Shown piece by piece: positions 33,670-42,144 of a DNA stretch of 47,591 bases. The DNA lies in the NCBI GenBank assembly GCA_937864465.1, contig CALMJU010000019.1, forward strand, positions 1-47,591. The letters run 5' to 3'. This DNA comes from an uncultured Acidobacteriota bacterium (GTDB taxonomy: Bacteria; Acidobacteriota; Polarisedimenticolia; Polarisedimenticolales; JAIQFR01). Under the pieces are notes generated by a model that worked only from the letters and a program-made list of their open reading frames with translations, searched no databases and was not told the origin of the DNA. How positions within the stretch are numbered: the stretch's first letter is position 1; each line of letters opens with the position of its first letter. A program made the position numbers and the translations under genes.

Positions 33670-34902
33670 ATGAGGGATCCGGGAGCGCAGGAGGGAACGG
33701 GATTCGCCTCCGTCGAGGAGGCGGTCGAGCAGCTGCGTCGCGGCCGGATGCTGATCGTCCTCGACGACGAGGACCGTGAGAACGAGGGGGACCTGACCTG
33801 CGCCGCCGAGTTCGTGACCCCCGAGATCGTGAACTTCATGGCGATGCACGGGCGGGGGCTCGTCTGCCTGCCGATGGTCGCCGAGCGGCTCGACGCCCTC
33901 CGGATCCCGCTGATGGTCGGGGAGAACACGTCGCGCTACGGCACCGCGTTCTGCGTGTCGATCGAGGCCCGGCACGGCGTCACGACCGGGATCTCCGCCG
34001 CGGACCGGGCGCGGACGATCCGGGTGGCGGCGGACCCGGAGACGCGCCCCGAGGATCTCGCGCGCCCCGGGCACGTGTTCCCGTTGCGGGCCCATCCCGG
34101 GGGAGTGCTCAAACGGGCCGGGCAGACCGAGGCATCCGTGGATCTCTGCAAGCTGGCGGGCCTCCGGCCCGCCGCCGTGATCTGCGAGATCATGAACGCC
34201 GACGGGACCATGGCGCGGCTGCCCCAGCTCCGCGAGTTCTCCCGGGGCCACGGGATCCCGATGCTGACGATCGCGGACCTCATCCGGCACCGGATGCGGA
34301 CCGAGCGTCTGGTCACCCGCGTCGCCTCTCCGGACCTGCCGACGGAGGTCGGCACGTGGCGGATCCACGCGTTCCGCTACGAGCTCGAGAATCAGACCCA
34401 CGTCGCGCTGGTCATGGGAGATCCGGGCCCTGAGGAGCCCGTCCTGGTCCGGGTTCACTCGGAGTGCCTGACCGGCGACGTGTTCGGCTCGACCCGGTGC
34501 GACTGCGGGGCGCAGCTTCGCAGGGCGATGGAGATGATCGCGTCGGAGGGGAAGGGGGTGATCCTCTACCTCCGGCAGGAGGGGCGCGGGATCGGCCTCG
34601 CGAACAAGCTGCGCGCCTACGAGCTGCAGGACCGGCAGCGCAAGGACACCGTGGAGGCGAACCTGGCCCTGGGGTTCGAGGCCGACCACCGGGAGTACGG
34701 GGTCGGGGCGCAGATCCTGTACGACCTCGGGATCCGGCGGCTGCGGCTGATGACGAACAACCCGGGGAAGTACGTGGCGCTCGAGGGATACGGCCTCGAG
34801 CTGGTGGAGCGCGTGCCCCTCGAGCTGCCCCCTCACCGCGACAACATCGAGTACCTCCGCGCCAAGAAGCTCAAGATGGGGCACCTTCTGGAATCCGTCT
34901 GA
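33670..34902 (+). CDS. ribBA: Bifunctional DHBP synthase / GTP cyclohydrolase II RibBA
   Basis: RibBA supplies both starting materials of riboflavin: 3,4-dihydroxy-2-butanone phosphate from ribulose 5-phosphate, and the pyrimidine from GTP. The 410-residue product has the RibB half with [13 protein letters not shown]-type [52 protein letters not shown] and [20 protein letters not shown]. The RibA half has the zinc Cys cluster in [37 protein letters not shown] and [13 protein letters not shown]. Both halves keep active-site residues. The ATG at 33670 was chosen over a GTG at 33658, whose ribosome site would be too close. ribH, often next, is absent; ffh follows. Confidence 0.97.
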   Translation: MRDPGAQEGTGFASVEEAVEQLRRGRMLIVLDDEDRENEGDLTCAAEFVTPEIVNFMAMHGRGLVCLPMVAERLDALRIPLMVGENTSRYGTAFCVSIEARHGVTTGISAADRARTIRVAADPETRPEDLARPGHVFPLRAHPGGVLKRAGQTEASVDLCKLAGLRPAAVICEIMNADGTMARLPQLREFSRGHGIPMLTIADLIRHRMRTERLVTRVASPDLPTEVGTWRIHAFRYELENQTHVALVMGDPGPEEPVLVRVHSECLTGDVFGSTRCDCGAQLRRAMEMIASEGKGVILYLRQEGRGIGLANKLRAYELQDRQRKDTVEANLALGFEADHREYGVGAQILYDLGIRRLRLMTNNPGKYVALEGYGLELVERVPLELPPHRDNIEYLRAKKLKMGHLLESV

Positions 34903-34921
34903 GCGCCCCGCCGCCCCTTTC

Positions 34922-34951
34922 TGGACGGGCCGCGCGCGAAGCCGCTATAAT
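34922..34951 (+). promoter_or_regulatory. Promoter of ffh
   Basis: TGGACG (34922-34927), an 18-nt spacer and a perfect TATAAT (34946-34951). Transcription would start near 34958, about 39 nt before the GTG. The 18-nt spacer is the same as at ilvE and nfeD. Confidence 0.55.
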
Positions 34952-34996
34952 CCGCGCTTTACCGCACGGCGAAGCCGATCCGAGCCCGGGGGTCGC

Positions 34997-36325
34997 GTGT
35001 TCGAGAGCCTTTCGGAGCGAATGCAGGGGATCTTCCGCTCGCTGAGCGGCCAGGTGCGGATCAACGAGTCCGTGCTGAGCGACGCGCTCCGCGAGATCCG
35101 GGTCGCCCTTCTCGAGGCCGACGTCCACGTCGGCGTCGTCCGCGCCCTTCTCGAGAGGGTGCGGGCGAAGGCGCTCGGCGAGGAGGTGCTCCGGAGCCTG
35201 AGCCCGGCCCAGATGGTCGTCAAGATCGTCCGGGACGAGCTGACGGATCTCCTGGGAGAAGGGGAGCCGGGGCGTCTGAAGTTCGCCTCCCGCCCCCCGT
35301 CCGTGATGCTCCTCGTCGGGCTCCAGGGTTCGGGGAAGACGACGACCGCGGCGAAACTCGGCCTCTGGCTCAAGGGCTCGGGACGATATCCGCTGCTCGT
35401 CCCGGCCGACGTCTATCGACCGGCAGCCATCGAGCAGCTCGTCCGCGTCGGGAAGTCGGTCGGGTTGAAGGTCCTCGAGCATGCGGGGGATCTCGATCCC
35501 GTGGCCATCGCCCGGAACGGCGTGCTCGAGGCGCGGCGCTCCGGCTACGACACCGTTCTGGTGGATACGGCCGGGAGACTGCACATCGACGACGCGCTCA
35601 TGGACGAGCTCGGACGGGTCCGCTCCGCGGTCGAGCCGGTCGAGATCCTGTTCGTGGCCGATGCGATGACGGGGCAGGACGCCGTGCGGTCCGCGGGGGA
35701 GTTCCACCGGGCGCTGGGGCTCACGGGGATCGTGCTGACAAAGCTGGACGGCGATGCCCGCGGAGGCGCCGCGCTGTCGATCCGCCACGCGACCGGCGTC
35801 CCGATCAAGTTCGTCGGCGTCGGGGAGCGCCCCTCGGAGTTCGAGCCGTTCCATCCCGACCGGATGGTCGGAAGGATCCTCGGCATGGGCGACGTCCTCG
35901 GGCTCATCGAGAAGGCCGAGGAGGCGTTCGACGCCGTGGAGGCGCGCGAGCTCGAGCGGAAGCTCCGCAGGAACGAGTTCGGGCTCGGGGAGTTCCGGGA
36001 CCAGCTCCGAACGCTGCGCAAGATGGGCCCGCTGTCGAGCGTGGCGAGCATGCTGCCGGGGATGGGCGCCGTTCGCGAGGCCGATCTCGACGGGGACGCC
36101 GTCGCGCGCGTGATCGCGATCGTCGATTCCATGACCCCGGGGGAGCGCGACAACCCCCAGATCCTGAACGGGAGCAGGAAGCGCAGGATCGCCCGCGGAA
36201 GCGGCCGCAGCGTTCCGGAGATCAACCGCCTGCTCAAGCAGTTCGCGCAGATCCGCCGGATGATGCGGACGATCCGGTCCGCGAAGGGGAAACGGGGGGC
36301 TCGGCTGCCCTTTTTCGGACGATAG
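34997..36325 (+). CDS. ffh: Signal recognition particle protein Ffh (SRP54)
   Basis: Ffh binds signal peptides and 4.5S RNA and pairs with FtsY. The 442-residue product has the N domain (INESVLSDALREIRVALLEA, with ALLEADVHVGVV). The G domain has G1 GLQGSGKTTTAAKL, DVYRPAAIEQLVRVG, DTAGRLHIDDALMDEL, VADAMTGQDAVRSA, TKLDGDARGGAALSI and FVGVGERPSEFEPFHPDR. The M domain contains the Gly/Met-rich LRKMGPLSSVASMLPGMG and the RNA-binding RKRRIARGSGRSVPEINRLL with SGR. Length matches the family. The start is a GTG. It has its own promoter and precedes the rpsP operon by 46 nt. Confidence 0.97.
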   Translation: MFESLSERMQGIFRSLSGQVRINESVLSDALREIRVALLEADVHVGVVRALLERVRAKALGEEVLRSLSPAQMVVKIVRDELTDLLGEGEPGRLKFASRPPSVMLLVGLQGSGKTTTAAKLGLWLKGSGRYPLLVPADVYRPAAIEQLVRVGKSVGLKVLEHAGDLDPVAIARNGVLEARRSGYDTVLVDTAGRLHIDDALMDELGRVRSAVEPVEILFVADAMTGQDAVRSAGEFHRALGLTGIVLTKLDGDARGGAALSIRHATGVPIKFVGVGERPSEFEPFHPDRMVGRILGMGDVLGLIEKAEEAFDAVEARELERKLRRNEFGLGEFRDQLRTLRKMGPLSSVASMLPGMGAVREADLDGDAVARVIAIVDSMTPGERDNPQILNGSRKRRIARGSGRSVPEINRLLKQFAQIRRMMRTIRSAKGKRGARLPFFGR

Positions 36326-36327
36326 GC

Positions 36328-36333
36328 TATATT
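36328..36333 (+). promoter_or_regulatory. Possible -10 element of the rpsP operon
   Basis: TATATT in an unusually AT-rich patch (GCTATATTAATCG) 3 nt after the ffh stop and about 38 nt before the rpsP GTG. No clear -35 box was found at the right distance. Confidence 0.4.
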
Positions 36334-36371
36334 AATCGTTTCGAGCGCCGGAGCGCCCGGAGGAGCCAGAC

Positions 36372-36617
36372 GTGTTGAAGATTCGACTGAGGAGAACGGG
36401 GTCGAGACAGGACGCGCAGTACCGCGTGGTCGTCTCCGATTCCAGGAAGACCCCCATCGGACAGATCGTGGAGAGCCTGGGCACCTACGACCCCGGAACG
36501 GATCCGGAGACCGTTCGCATCGACCTCGCGAGGACGGACGAGTGGATTCGGAAGGGAGCGCACCCCTCCGAGACCGTGAGGAGCCTCATCGAGAAGGCGC
36601 GGAGCCTCAAGGCCTGA
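36372..36617 (+). CDS. rpsP: 30S ribosomal protein S16
   Basis: S16 is a small-subunit assembly protein. The 81-residue product reads MLKIRLRRTGSRQDAQYRVV, then VSDSRKTPIGQIVESLGTYD, and ends with the LARTDEWIRKGAHPSETVRS helix, all standard for S16. The start is a GTG with GGAG upstream. It heads the conserved operon rpsP-khpA-rimM-trmD-rplS. Confidence 0.97.
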   Translation: MLKIRLRRTGSRQDAQYRVVVSDSRKTPIGQIVESLGTYDPGTDPETVRIDLARTDEWIRKGAHPSETVRSLIEKARSLKA

Positions 36618-36662
36618 TCGGCGCCGGGGCGCGGCGGCGCGCGTCGGGCGGAGGAGACGGCC

Positions 36663-36893
36663 ATGAAGGAGCTGCTGGAGTTCATCGCCCGGGCGCTGGT
36701 GGACCGGCCGGACGACGTGGTCGTCACGGAGATCGAGGGGGAGCAGACTACGGTTCTCGAACTGAAGGTCGCGCGGGAGGATCTGGGCAAGGTCATCGGC
36801 AAGCAGGGGCGGACCGCCCGCTCGATCCGGACGATTCTGGCCGCCGCGGGCATGAAGCTCCGGAAGCGCGTGGTCCTCGAGATCCTCGAGTAG
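36663..36893 (+). CDS. khpA: KH-domain RNA-binding protein KhpA
   Basis: KhpA is a small KH-domain RNA-binding protein, in some bacteria pairing with KhpB to control cell division and length. The 76-residue product has one KH domain with the GxxG loop in [37 protein letters not shown] at the start is typical. It has GGAGGA about 9 nt before the ATG. Its place between rpsP and rimM is the usual one. Confidence 0.95.
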   Translation: MKELLEFIARALVDRPDDVVVTEIEGEQTTVLELKVAREDLGKVIGKQGRTARSIRTILAAAGMKLRKRVVLEILE

Positions 36894-36897
36894 GGGC

Positions 36898-37428
36898 GTG
36901 TCGCACTCCCTTCCGATCGGGAAGGTCGCTGGGTTCCGTGGCAGGGCGGGGGAGATGACGGTCCGTGTCGCCTCCGGCAAGGCGGAGAGGTGGACCGGCC
37001 TCCGCAGCGTGTGGATCGAGGGGCGCGGTCCGGGCGGCGGCCCGGTGCTGTACGACGTCGAGTCGGCGAGGGCCTACCGGGACCGTCTGGTGATCAAGCT
37101 GCGCGGCGTCGACGACCCGACGGCGGCGGAGCGCCTGCGCGGCGCGATCGTGGCGGCGCCGGAGGACCAGGTCCCGGATCTGCCCGACGGCGTGTACTAC
37201 GTCGCGAGACTGGTCGGCCTGAAGGTCAGGGACGAGGAGGGCCGAGCGCTCGGGATCGTTCGCGACGTCCTCCCGACGGGCGGCGTGGACGTGCTGGAGG
37301 TCGAGGAGGAGGACGGGAAGGAGATCCTCGTGCCGCTGGCGCGGGAGATCGTCCTCGAAGTATCGCAGGAAGAGGGGTTCCTCAAGGTCCGGCTTCCCGA
37401 AGGACTGCGGGAGGGCGGAGCCGACTGA
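36898..37428 (+). CDS. rimM: 16S rRNA processing protein RimM
   Basis: RimM helps mature the 30S head domain and binds S19. The 176-residue product has the amino-terminal barrel (SLPIGKVAGFRGRAGEMTVR, with KVAGFRGRAGE close to the G-hGhRGE signature). The linker KLRGVDDPTAAERLRGAIV follows, then the PRC-barrel (DGVYYVARLVGLKVRDEEGR, LGIVRDVLPTGGVDVLEV, EILVPLAREIVLEV). A GTG start lies 4 nt after khpA. Order and length are standard. Confidence 0.94.
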   Translation: MSHSLPIGKVAGFRGRAGEMTVRVASGKAERWTGLRSVWIEGRGPGGGPVLYDVESARAYRDRLVIKLRGVDDPTAAERLRGAIVAAPEDQVPDLPDGVYYVARLVGLKVRDEEGRALGIVRDVLPTGGVDVLEVEEEDGKEILVPLAREIVLEVSQEEGFLKVRLPEGLREGGAD

Positions 37429-37436
37429 CGGGTGCG

Positions 37437-38162
37437 GTGTTGGACTTCGACGTCGTGACGATGTTTCCCGGCGCGTTCGCGGGGCCGCTCGCGTACGGGA
37501 TGCTCGCGAGGGCTCGCCGCTCGGGCGCTGTGGGCGTGCGGCTGCACGACCTTCGGCGCTGGGGGGTGGGCCCGAACCGGCAGCTGGACGACGCGCCGTA
37601 CGGCGGGGGCGGCGGGATGGTCCTTCGTCCGGAGCCGTTCTTCGAGGCGGTCGAGTGGATCCGGGCGCGCTTCCCCGCGCGGTCGGAGCGCGTGATCCTG
37701 CTGTCCCCCCAGGGGACGAGGCTGGGTCACGACGTGGCGGAGCGGCTCGCGCGGTACGATCGGCTCGTGCTCCTCTGCGGCCGGTACGAGGGGGTGGACG
37801 AGAGGGTGGGGCAAGCGCTCGCCGACGAGGAGGTGAGCGTCGGTGACGTGGTGGTGACCGGAGGGGAGGTCCCCGCCCTCATGCTCGTGGAGGCGGTGGC
37901 CCGTTTCGTCCCGGGAGTGCTCGGTCGGGCCGAGGCCGTCGAGAGCGATTCTTTTTCCGAGGGTGCCCTGGACTTTCCGCACTACACGAGACCTCCGCTG
38001 TACCGGGGTCTGGCGGTGCCCGATGTGCTGCTCTCCGGCGACCACAGGGCGGTCGCGGCGTGGAGGGGCGAGAAGGCGCGAGAGGCCACGAGATCGAAGA
38101 GGCCCGATCTCGCCTTAGAGGGCGAGGGCAGAGAGGCGCCCGCGGGGCGCCGGCGAGGGTAG
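37437..38162 (+). CDS. trmD: tRNA (guanine37-N1)-methyltransferase TrmD
   Basis: TrmD makes m1G37 in tRNAs, preventing frameshifts. The 241-residue product begins [20 protein letters not shown]. It has [20 protein letters not shown] and [15 protein letters not shown], the trefoil-knot SAM site in [13 protein letters not shown], and [20 protein letters not shown]. It ends with [20 protein letters not shown] and [10 protein letters not shown], where the catalytic Asp in SF-EG-LD-P-YTRP lies. The GTG at 37437 was chosen; the next codon TTG is a second choice. The gene is 8 nt after rimM. Confidence 0.97.
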   Translation: MLDFDVVTMFPGAFAGPLAYGMLARARRSGAVGVRLHDLRRWGVGPNRQLDDAPYGGGGGMVLRPEPFFEAVEWIRARFPARSERVILLSPQGTRLGHDVAERLARYDRLVLLCGRYEGVDERVGQALADEEVSVGDVVVTGGEVPALMLVEAVARFVPGVLGRAEAVESDSFSEGALDFPHYTRPPLYRGLAVPDVLLSGDHRAVAAWRGEKAREATRSKRPDLALEGEGREAPAGRRRG

Positions 38163-38164
38163 TC

Positions 38165-38515
38165 ATGGACATGCTGCGAGCGGTGGGAGGAGAGGGACTT
38201 CGGAAGGATGCGCCGGCGTTTCGCCCCGGAGATCGGGTGAAGGTGCACGTCCGGGTCGTCGAGGGAGACAAGTCGCGCATCCAGGTGTTCGAGGGCGACG
38301 TGATCTCCCGCCGCGGGGGGAGCGGGCCGACCGCCACGTTCACCGTCCGGAAGATCTCGGGCGGGGTCGGCGTGGAGCGGATCTTTCCCCTGCATTCCCC
38401 GGTCGTCGAGAAGGTCGAGCGCGTCCGGCAGGGAAGGGTCCGGCAGGCGAAGCTGCAGTACCTGCGGGGGCGCAAGGGGAAGAAGGCGAGGATTCAGGAA
38501 AAGCGGGTTCGGTAG
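38165..38515 (+). CDS. rplS: 50S ribosomal protein L19
   Basis: L19 sits at the subunit interface. The 116-residue product has [56 protein letters not shown] and [20 protein letters not shown], matching L19 throughout, with a basic tail. The frame is open upstream inside trmD; the ATG at 38165 was chosen, since the upstream residues are not conserved. It ends the operon, and a strong hairpin follows 7 nt later. Confidence 0.96.
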   Translation: MDMLRAVGGEGLRKDAPAFRPGDRVKVHVRVVEGDKSRIQVFEGDVISRRGGSGPTATFTVRKISGGVGVERIFPLHSPVVEKVERVRQGRVRQAKLQYLRGRKGKKARIQEKRVR

Positions 38516-38522
38516 CGCACCG

Positions 38523-38543
38523 GGCGGGCCCCGGGGGCCCGCC
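38523..38543 (+). terminator. Hairpin after rplS
   Basis: GGCGGGCCC and GGGCCCGCC form a perfect 9-bp GC stem with a 3-nt loop, 7 nt after the rplS stop and 13 nt before the next start codon. No T-run follows. It most likely weakens read-through into the TPR gene. Confidence 0.55.
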
Positions 38544-38556
38544 GAGAGACCTCGAC

Positions 38557-41127
38557 ATGGCGCTGGATCCGGAGAAGACCCGGAGGAACGCGGAGCGCCT
38601 GCTGCGGCAGGGACGCGTGACCGCGGCCATCGACGAGTACAAGCGTCTCGCGGCGGAGACGCCGCGCGACCTTCCGCTGCTGAACCTCGTCGGCGACCTC
38701 CTCGTTCGCGCGGGGCGCCACGCCGAGGCGGCCGAATACTTCGAGAAGATCGCGACGGAGTTCACGCGGGCCGGTTTCTTCCTCAAGGCGATCGCGATCC
38801 TCAAGAAGATCGAGCGCGCAAGCCCGGACAAGCCGGAGGTGCTCGCCAGGATCGGCGATCTCTACGTCAAGCAGAAGCGCCCCGGGGAGGCTCGTCCGTA
38901 TCTCCTCCAGGCGGCCGACCGGTACGTGAAGTCGCGATCGCTGCGCGCCGCCCGGGAGATCTACGAGAAGCTGGCGGCTGCGGAGCCGGAAGATCCGCTG
39001 CACCGCGTCCGCCTCGCGGAGGTTCTCGCGTTCGAGGGGAACGTGGAGGCCGCCGGCCAGGCGCTGCTCGCGGTCGGGGCGTCGATGATGGAGAAGGGGC
39101 GCGCGGCGGACGCGGAGAAGGTGTACCGCCGCGCGGCGGAGCTCCTCCCGGGGAACGGCGCCGCGTTCGAGGGCCTGGGGCGTTGCCTCGCTCAGCAGGG
39201 GCGGCTCGACGACGCCGCGGTCGCGCTCGAGCGCGCGGTGGAAGGGGGCGGCGCGGACCGCGGCCCGGCCGCGCGGGCGCTGCTCGACATGCGTCTGAAG
39301 GCGGGACTCGACGACGCGGCGCTCGCGCTGGTCGCCGGGGCGCTGTCCCCCCTCTTCGCCTCGGAGGCGTTCGTGGAGGTGGCTCGGAGATTCGTCGCCT
39401 CGGGGCGCGAGAGCGACTTCTGGGGCGCCCTCGACGCGGGCCTCGCAGGGAGGAGCGATGGGATCGCCCCGCTCCTCGAGAAGCTCGCCGGCGTCGACCC
39501 GTCCGGCTGGGTTCCCGCCCTCCGAAGGCTCGCCGACGAGATCGAGCCCCGGGGCGACGCCGGGGCCTCGAAGCGCGCGCTGGAGCTCCTGCTCCACGCG
39601 TGCCGGGCGCACGGCCTGACCGAGGAGGCCGAGTCGGTCGCCGGGAGGCTTCACGCCGTAGGGGGGACGGGAGACGCCGCCGAGCCGGCGCCGCCGGCGC
39701 CGCCGCCGGAGGAGGAGGAGCCGGCCCCCGCGGAGAAGCCGGAGATTCCAGCGGAGGCCCCGGCGGTCCCCCTGAGCCCGCAGGACGAGGAGTTCGTGAC
39801 GGGGCGCCTCACGCAGGCGGAGATTTTCGAGAAGTACGACCTGCACGACCAGGCGCTCGACCAGGTCCAGGAGATCGTGGAGCGCTATCCGGGGCACGTG
39901 CAGGCCCAGCGCCGCCTCGTCGAGTACCTGCGCCCGCGGGGAGACCGTCCGCGGCTGCGGAACGCGCTGGTCGGGCTGGCGCTCGCGCTCCGCGCGGCGG
40001 GCGAGCGGGACGCCGCCCGCGCCGCGGTCGCCGAGGCGGGGAGGACGGACACGCTTCCCGAGAAGACGCGGGCGCTCCTCGGTCGGCTGTCCCTGCTCCC
40101 CGCGGCCGCGGAAGGCGAGCAGCCCCGAGCGGAGGCGCGCGTCCCGGAGATGGAAGCCTCCGCCAAGGTGGAGGCCGCCGTGGAGGCGCCGCCGCCGCGC
40201 CCGCAGGCTCCACCCGCCGAGCCCCGGGGGTCGGCGCCGGAGCCCGAGCCCGTCCCTGCCGTCGCGGACGATCTGGAGATCGTGCTGGATCTCGAGGTGG
40301 AGACGGGCGAGGCGGCTCCGGCGATCGGAGCGGAGGCGCCGCCGGAGGTCGCCGGCGCGGCGGCGCCCGAGCCTCCGGCGGACGACGTCGAGGAGATCGT
40401 CTTCTACCTCGAACAGGGGATGGTGAGCGACGCCCTCGGCCAGATCGGGCGGCTCCGCTCTCGCGGATTCGCCGGGGCGGGGCTCGATGCGCTGGAAGCG
40501 CGGGCGCGGGCGGTGTCGGCCGAGCCGGAGCAGGAGGCCGCGCGCGAGGCCTCCGAAGGCGCCTCCGGTGGAATCGTGCTCGACGAGGAGGCGCTGAGCT
40601 CGATCGGGGAGGCGCTTTCCGGCGCGATGGGCGCCGGGGGCGCGGCGCCGGTCCCGTCGGGACCGAAGGAGTTTGACGAGCAGAGCGTGGAGGAAGTGTT
40701 CGCCGCCTTCAAGCAGCATGTCGAGGAGGAGATCGGCGGCGAGGACCACCGCACCCACTACGACCTGGGCATCGCGTACAAGGAGATGGGGCTCCTCGAC
40801 GACGCGATCGGCGAGTTCGAGAACGCCCTCCGGGCGCCGGAGATCCATCGCGACGCCTGCACGATGATCGCCCTGTGCCACCGCGAAAAGGGATCCGTGC
40901 GGGAGGCCGTCGAGTGGTACCGAAGGGCGCTCGAGCTCCCGGGCGGCGACGAGGAGGCGCTCCGCGGCCTCCGCTACGATCTCGCGGAGGCGCTCCTCGA
41001 GACCGGTGACCGCGACGCGGCGCTGATCCTGCTTCGGGAGGTCGAGCGGTCCGATCCCGGCTACCGCGACGTCGCGAGGAGGATCTCCGATCTGGAGAAG
41101 GGACGGTCCCCCCTGACCTCCCGCTAG
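38557..41127 (+). CDS. Large multi-module TPR protein of unknown function
   Basis: The 856-residue product has no signal peptide or membrane helix, so it should be cytoplasmic. The first module (about 1-365) is a TPR array (NAERLLRQGRVTAAIDEYKR, LLVRAGRHAEAAEYFEKIAT, LARIGDLYVKQKRPGEARPY, LGRCLAQQGRLDDAAVALER). A Pro/Glu-rich linker follows (about 373-408), then a second helical module (EIFEKYDLHDQALDQVQEIV), a second linker, and EEIVFYLEQGMVSDALGQIG. A final TPR module ends it (THYDLGIAYKEMGLLDDAIG, ALCHREKGSVREAVEWYRRA, LAEALLETGDRDAALILLRE). YLEQG-type segments recall FimV-like and gliding or secretion scaffold proteins of diderms. I do not recognise a named family. It lies after rplS behind a hairpin. 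Confidence 0.8.
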   Translation: MALDPEKTRRNAERLLRQGRVTAAIDEYKRLAAETPRDLPLLNLVGDLLVRAGRHAEAAEYFEKIATEFTRAGFFLKAIAILKKIERASPDKPEVLARIGDLYVKQKRPGEARPYLLQAADRYVKSRSLRAAREIYEKLAAAEPEDPLHRVRLAEVLAFEGNVEAAGQALLAVGASMMEKGRAADAEKVYRRAAELLPGNGAAFEGLGRCLAQQGRLDDAAVALERAVEGGGADRGPAARALLDMRLKAGLDDAALALVAGALSPLFASEAFVEVARRFVASGRESDFWGALDAGLAGRSDGIAPLLEKLAGVDPSGWVPALRRLADEIEPRGDAGASKRALELLLHACRAHGLTEEAESVAGRLHAVGGTGDAAEPAPPAPPPEEEEPAPAEKPEIPAEAPAVPLSPQDEEFVTGRLTQAEIFEKYDLHDQALDQVQEIVERYPGHVQAQRRLVEYLRPRGDRPRLRNALVGLALALRAAGERDAARAAVAEAGRTDTLPEKTRALLGRLSLLPAAAEGEQPRAEARVPEMEASAKVEAAVEAPPPRPQAPPAEPRGSAPEPEPVPAVADDLEIVLDLEVETGEAAPAIGAEAPPEVAGAAAPEPPADDVEEIVFYLEQGMVSDALGQIGRLRSRGFAGAGLDALEARARAVSAEPEQEAAREASEGASGGIVLDEEALSSIGEALSGAMGAGGAAPVPSGPKEFDEQSVEEVFAAFKQHVEEEIGGEDHRTHYDLGIAYKEMGLLDDAIGEFENALRAPEIHRDACTMIALCHREKGSVREAVEWYRRALELPGGDEEALRGLRYDLAEALLETGDRDAALILLREVERSDPGYRDVARRISDLEKGRSPLTSR

Positions 41128-41158
41128 GAAGACCCTCCCGCGGCCGGGCCGCCGCCGG

Positions 41159-41164
41159 TATACT
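41159..41164 (+). promoter_or_regulatory. Possible -10 element before the NtrC-like gene
   Basis: TATACT about 28 nt before the ATG, in otherwise GC-rich sequence (GCCGGTATACTTCCGGC). It has no clear -35 box. The flanking GCCGG and CCGGC form a 5-bp inverted repeat around it. Confidence 0.35.
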
Positions 41165-41191
41165 TCCGGCGAACGATCCGCGAGGGGCCCT

Positions 41192-42136
41192 ATGGAACGT
41201 CCGCTCGCCCTGCTCCTCGAAGCGCGCGCCGGCGCGAGCGCCTCGGCCGTCGAAGCGCTCGAGGCGGCAGGCATCGAGACGGTCGCCGCGTCCTCCGCGG
41301 CCGAGGCGCTGGAGACGCTGCGGGCGCGGCCCGTGAAGATCGCGCTCCTTTCGGCGGAAGCCATCCGTACGGGGCCGGAGCGTTTCCTCGAGAGCGCCGC
41401 CGCTCTTCGACCGGCGCTCGTCGTGGTCGTATTCGGGGTGTCCGGTGGCGCTGTCGGCCCCGAGATGTTGCGCGCGGGGGCATTCGACGTCGAGCCGGGC
41501 TTCCCCGATCCGTCGCGGCTCCGGAGCCTCGCGCAGCGGGCGCTCGCGCAGCACGACCGGCTCGAGGACCGGCGCGGCGCGCTCGATCAGCGGCGGGCGG
41601 TTTCCGCCGGCCCCCGGCTCGTCGGCCCGAGCGATGCGATGCGGCGGATCCGGGAGCGGCTGGCGACGCTGGCGCCCGGTGACGTCGCGGTCCTCGCCGA
41701 GCACTTCGTGGAGGAGATCCGCGCGATGAACGGTCTTCCTCCCGTGGCGATCGCGGCGGAGGCCCTGGATCTCCTGATCCGGTACCCGTGGCCGGGAAAC
41801 GTCCGTGAGCTGCGCTCCGCGATCGAGCGGGCGGTGATCCTCGCGGAGCGCGGGAAGATCCGGCCTGGCGATCTTCCCGAGGCCGTGCGGCTCGGGGATC
41901 CGGGTGGCGGACCGGCCGGGCCGGCGTCTCGCTTCCGGGACGCGAAGCGGCTCGTCGTCGAGTCGTTCGAGAGGGAATACCTGCAGGAGCTCCTCGCGCG
42001 CCACGGCGGGAACGTGACGGCGTCGGCGGCTCAAGCGGGGATGCTGCGCTCCGCGCTGCAGCGTCTCCTCCGCAAGCACGAGATCCGCTCGTCCGAGTAC
42101 CGCCGGGGCCGGAGCGAGAAGGGTCCGGACGCCTGA
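41192..42136 (+). CDS. NtrC-family-like regulator lacking the AAA+ core, with degenerate receiver
   Basis: The 314-residue product looks like a sigma54 activator reduced to its ends. Residues 1-120 have the layout of a receiver, but the acidic pair, the phosphate-accepting Asp (KIALLSAEA) and the late Lys (DVEPGFPDP) are absent. LVGPSDAMRRIRERLATLAP (143-162) is the normal entry to the AAA+ domain. It then jumps at about residue 168 (VAVLAEHFVEEI) to the region just after sensor I, and goes on normally with ALDLLIRYPWPGNVRELRSA. Walker A, GAFTGA and Walker B, some 160 residues, are missing in frame. The Fis-type HTH (GGNVTASAAQAGMLRSALQR) is intact. It cannot hydrolyse ATP or open sigma54 promoters; a DNA-binding role remains possible. 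Confidence 0.82.
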   Translation: MERPLALLLEARAGASASAVEALEAAGIETVAASSAAEALETLRARPVKIALLSAEAIRTGPERFLESAAALRPALVVVVFGVSGGAVGPEMLRAGAFDVEPGFPDPSRLRSLAQRALAQHDRLEDRRGALDQRRAVSAGPRLVGPSDAMRRIRERLATLAPGDVAVLAEHFVEEIRAMNGLPPVAIAAEALDLLIRYPWPGNVRELRSAIERAVILAERGKIRPGDLPEAVRLGDPGGGPAGPASRFRDAKRLVVESFEREYLQELLARHGGNVTASAAQAGMLRSALQRLLRKHEIRSSEYRRGRSEKGPDA

Positions 42137-42144
42137 AGGTCGAC

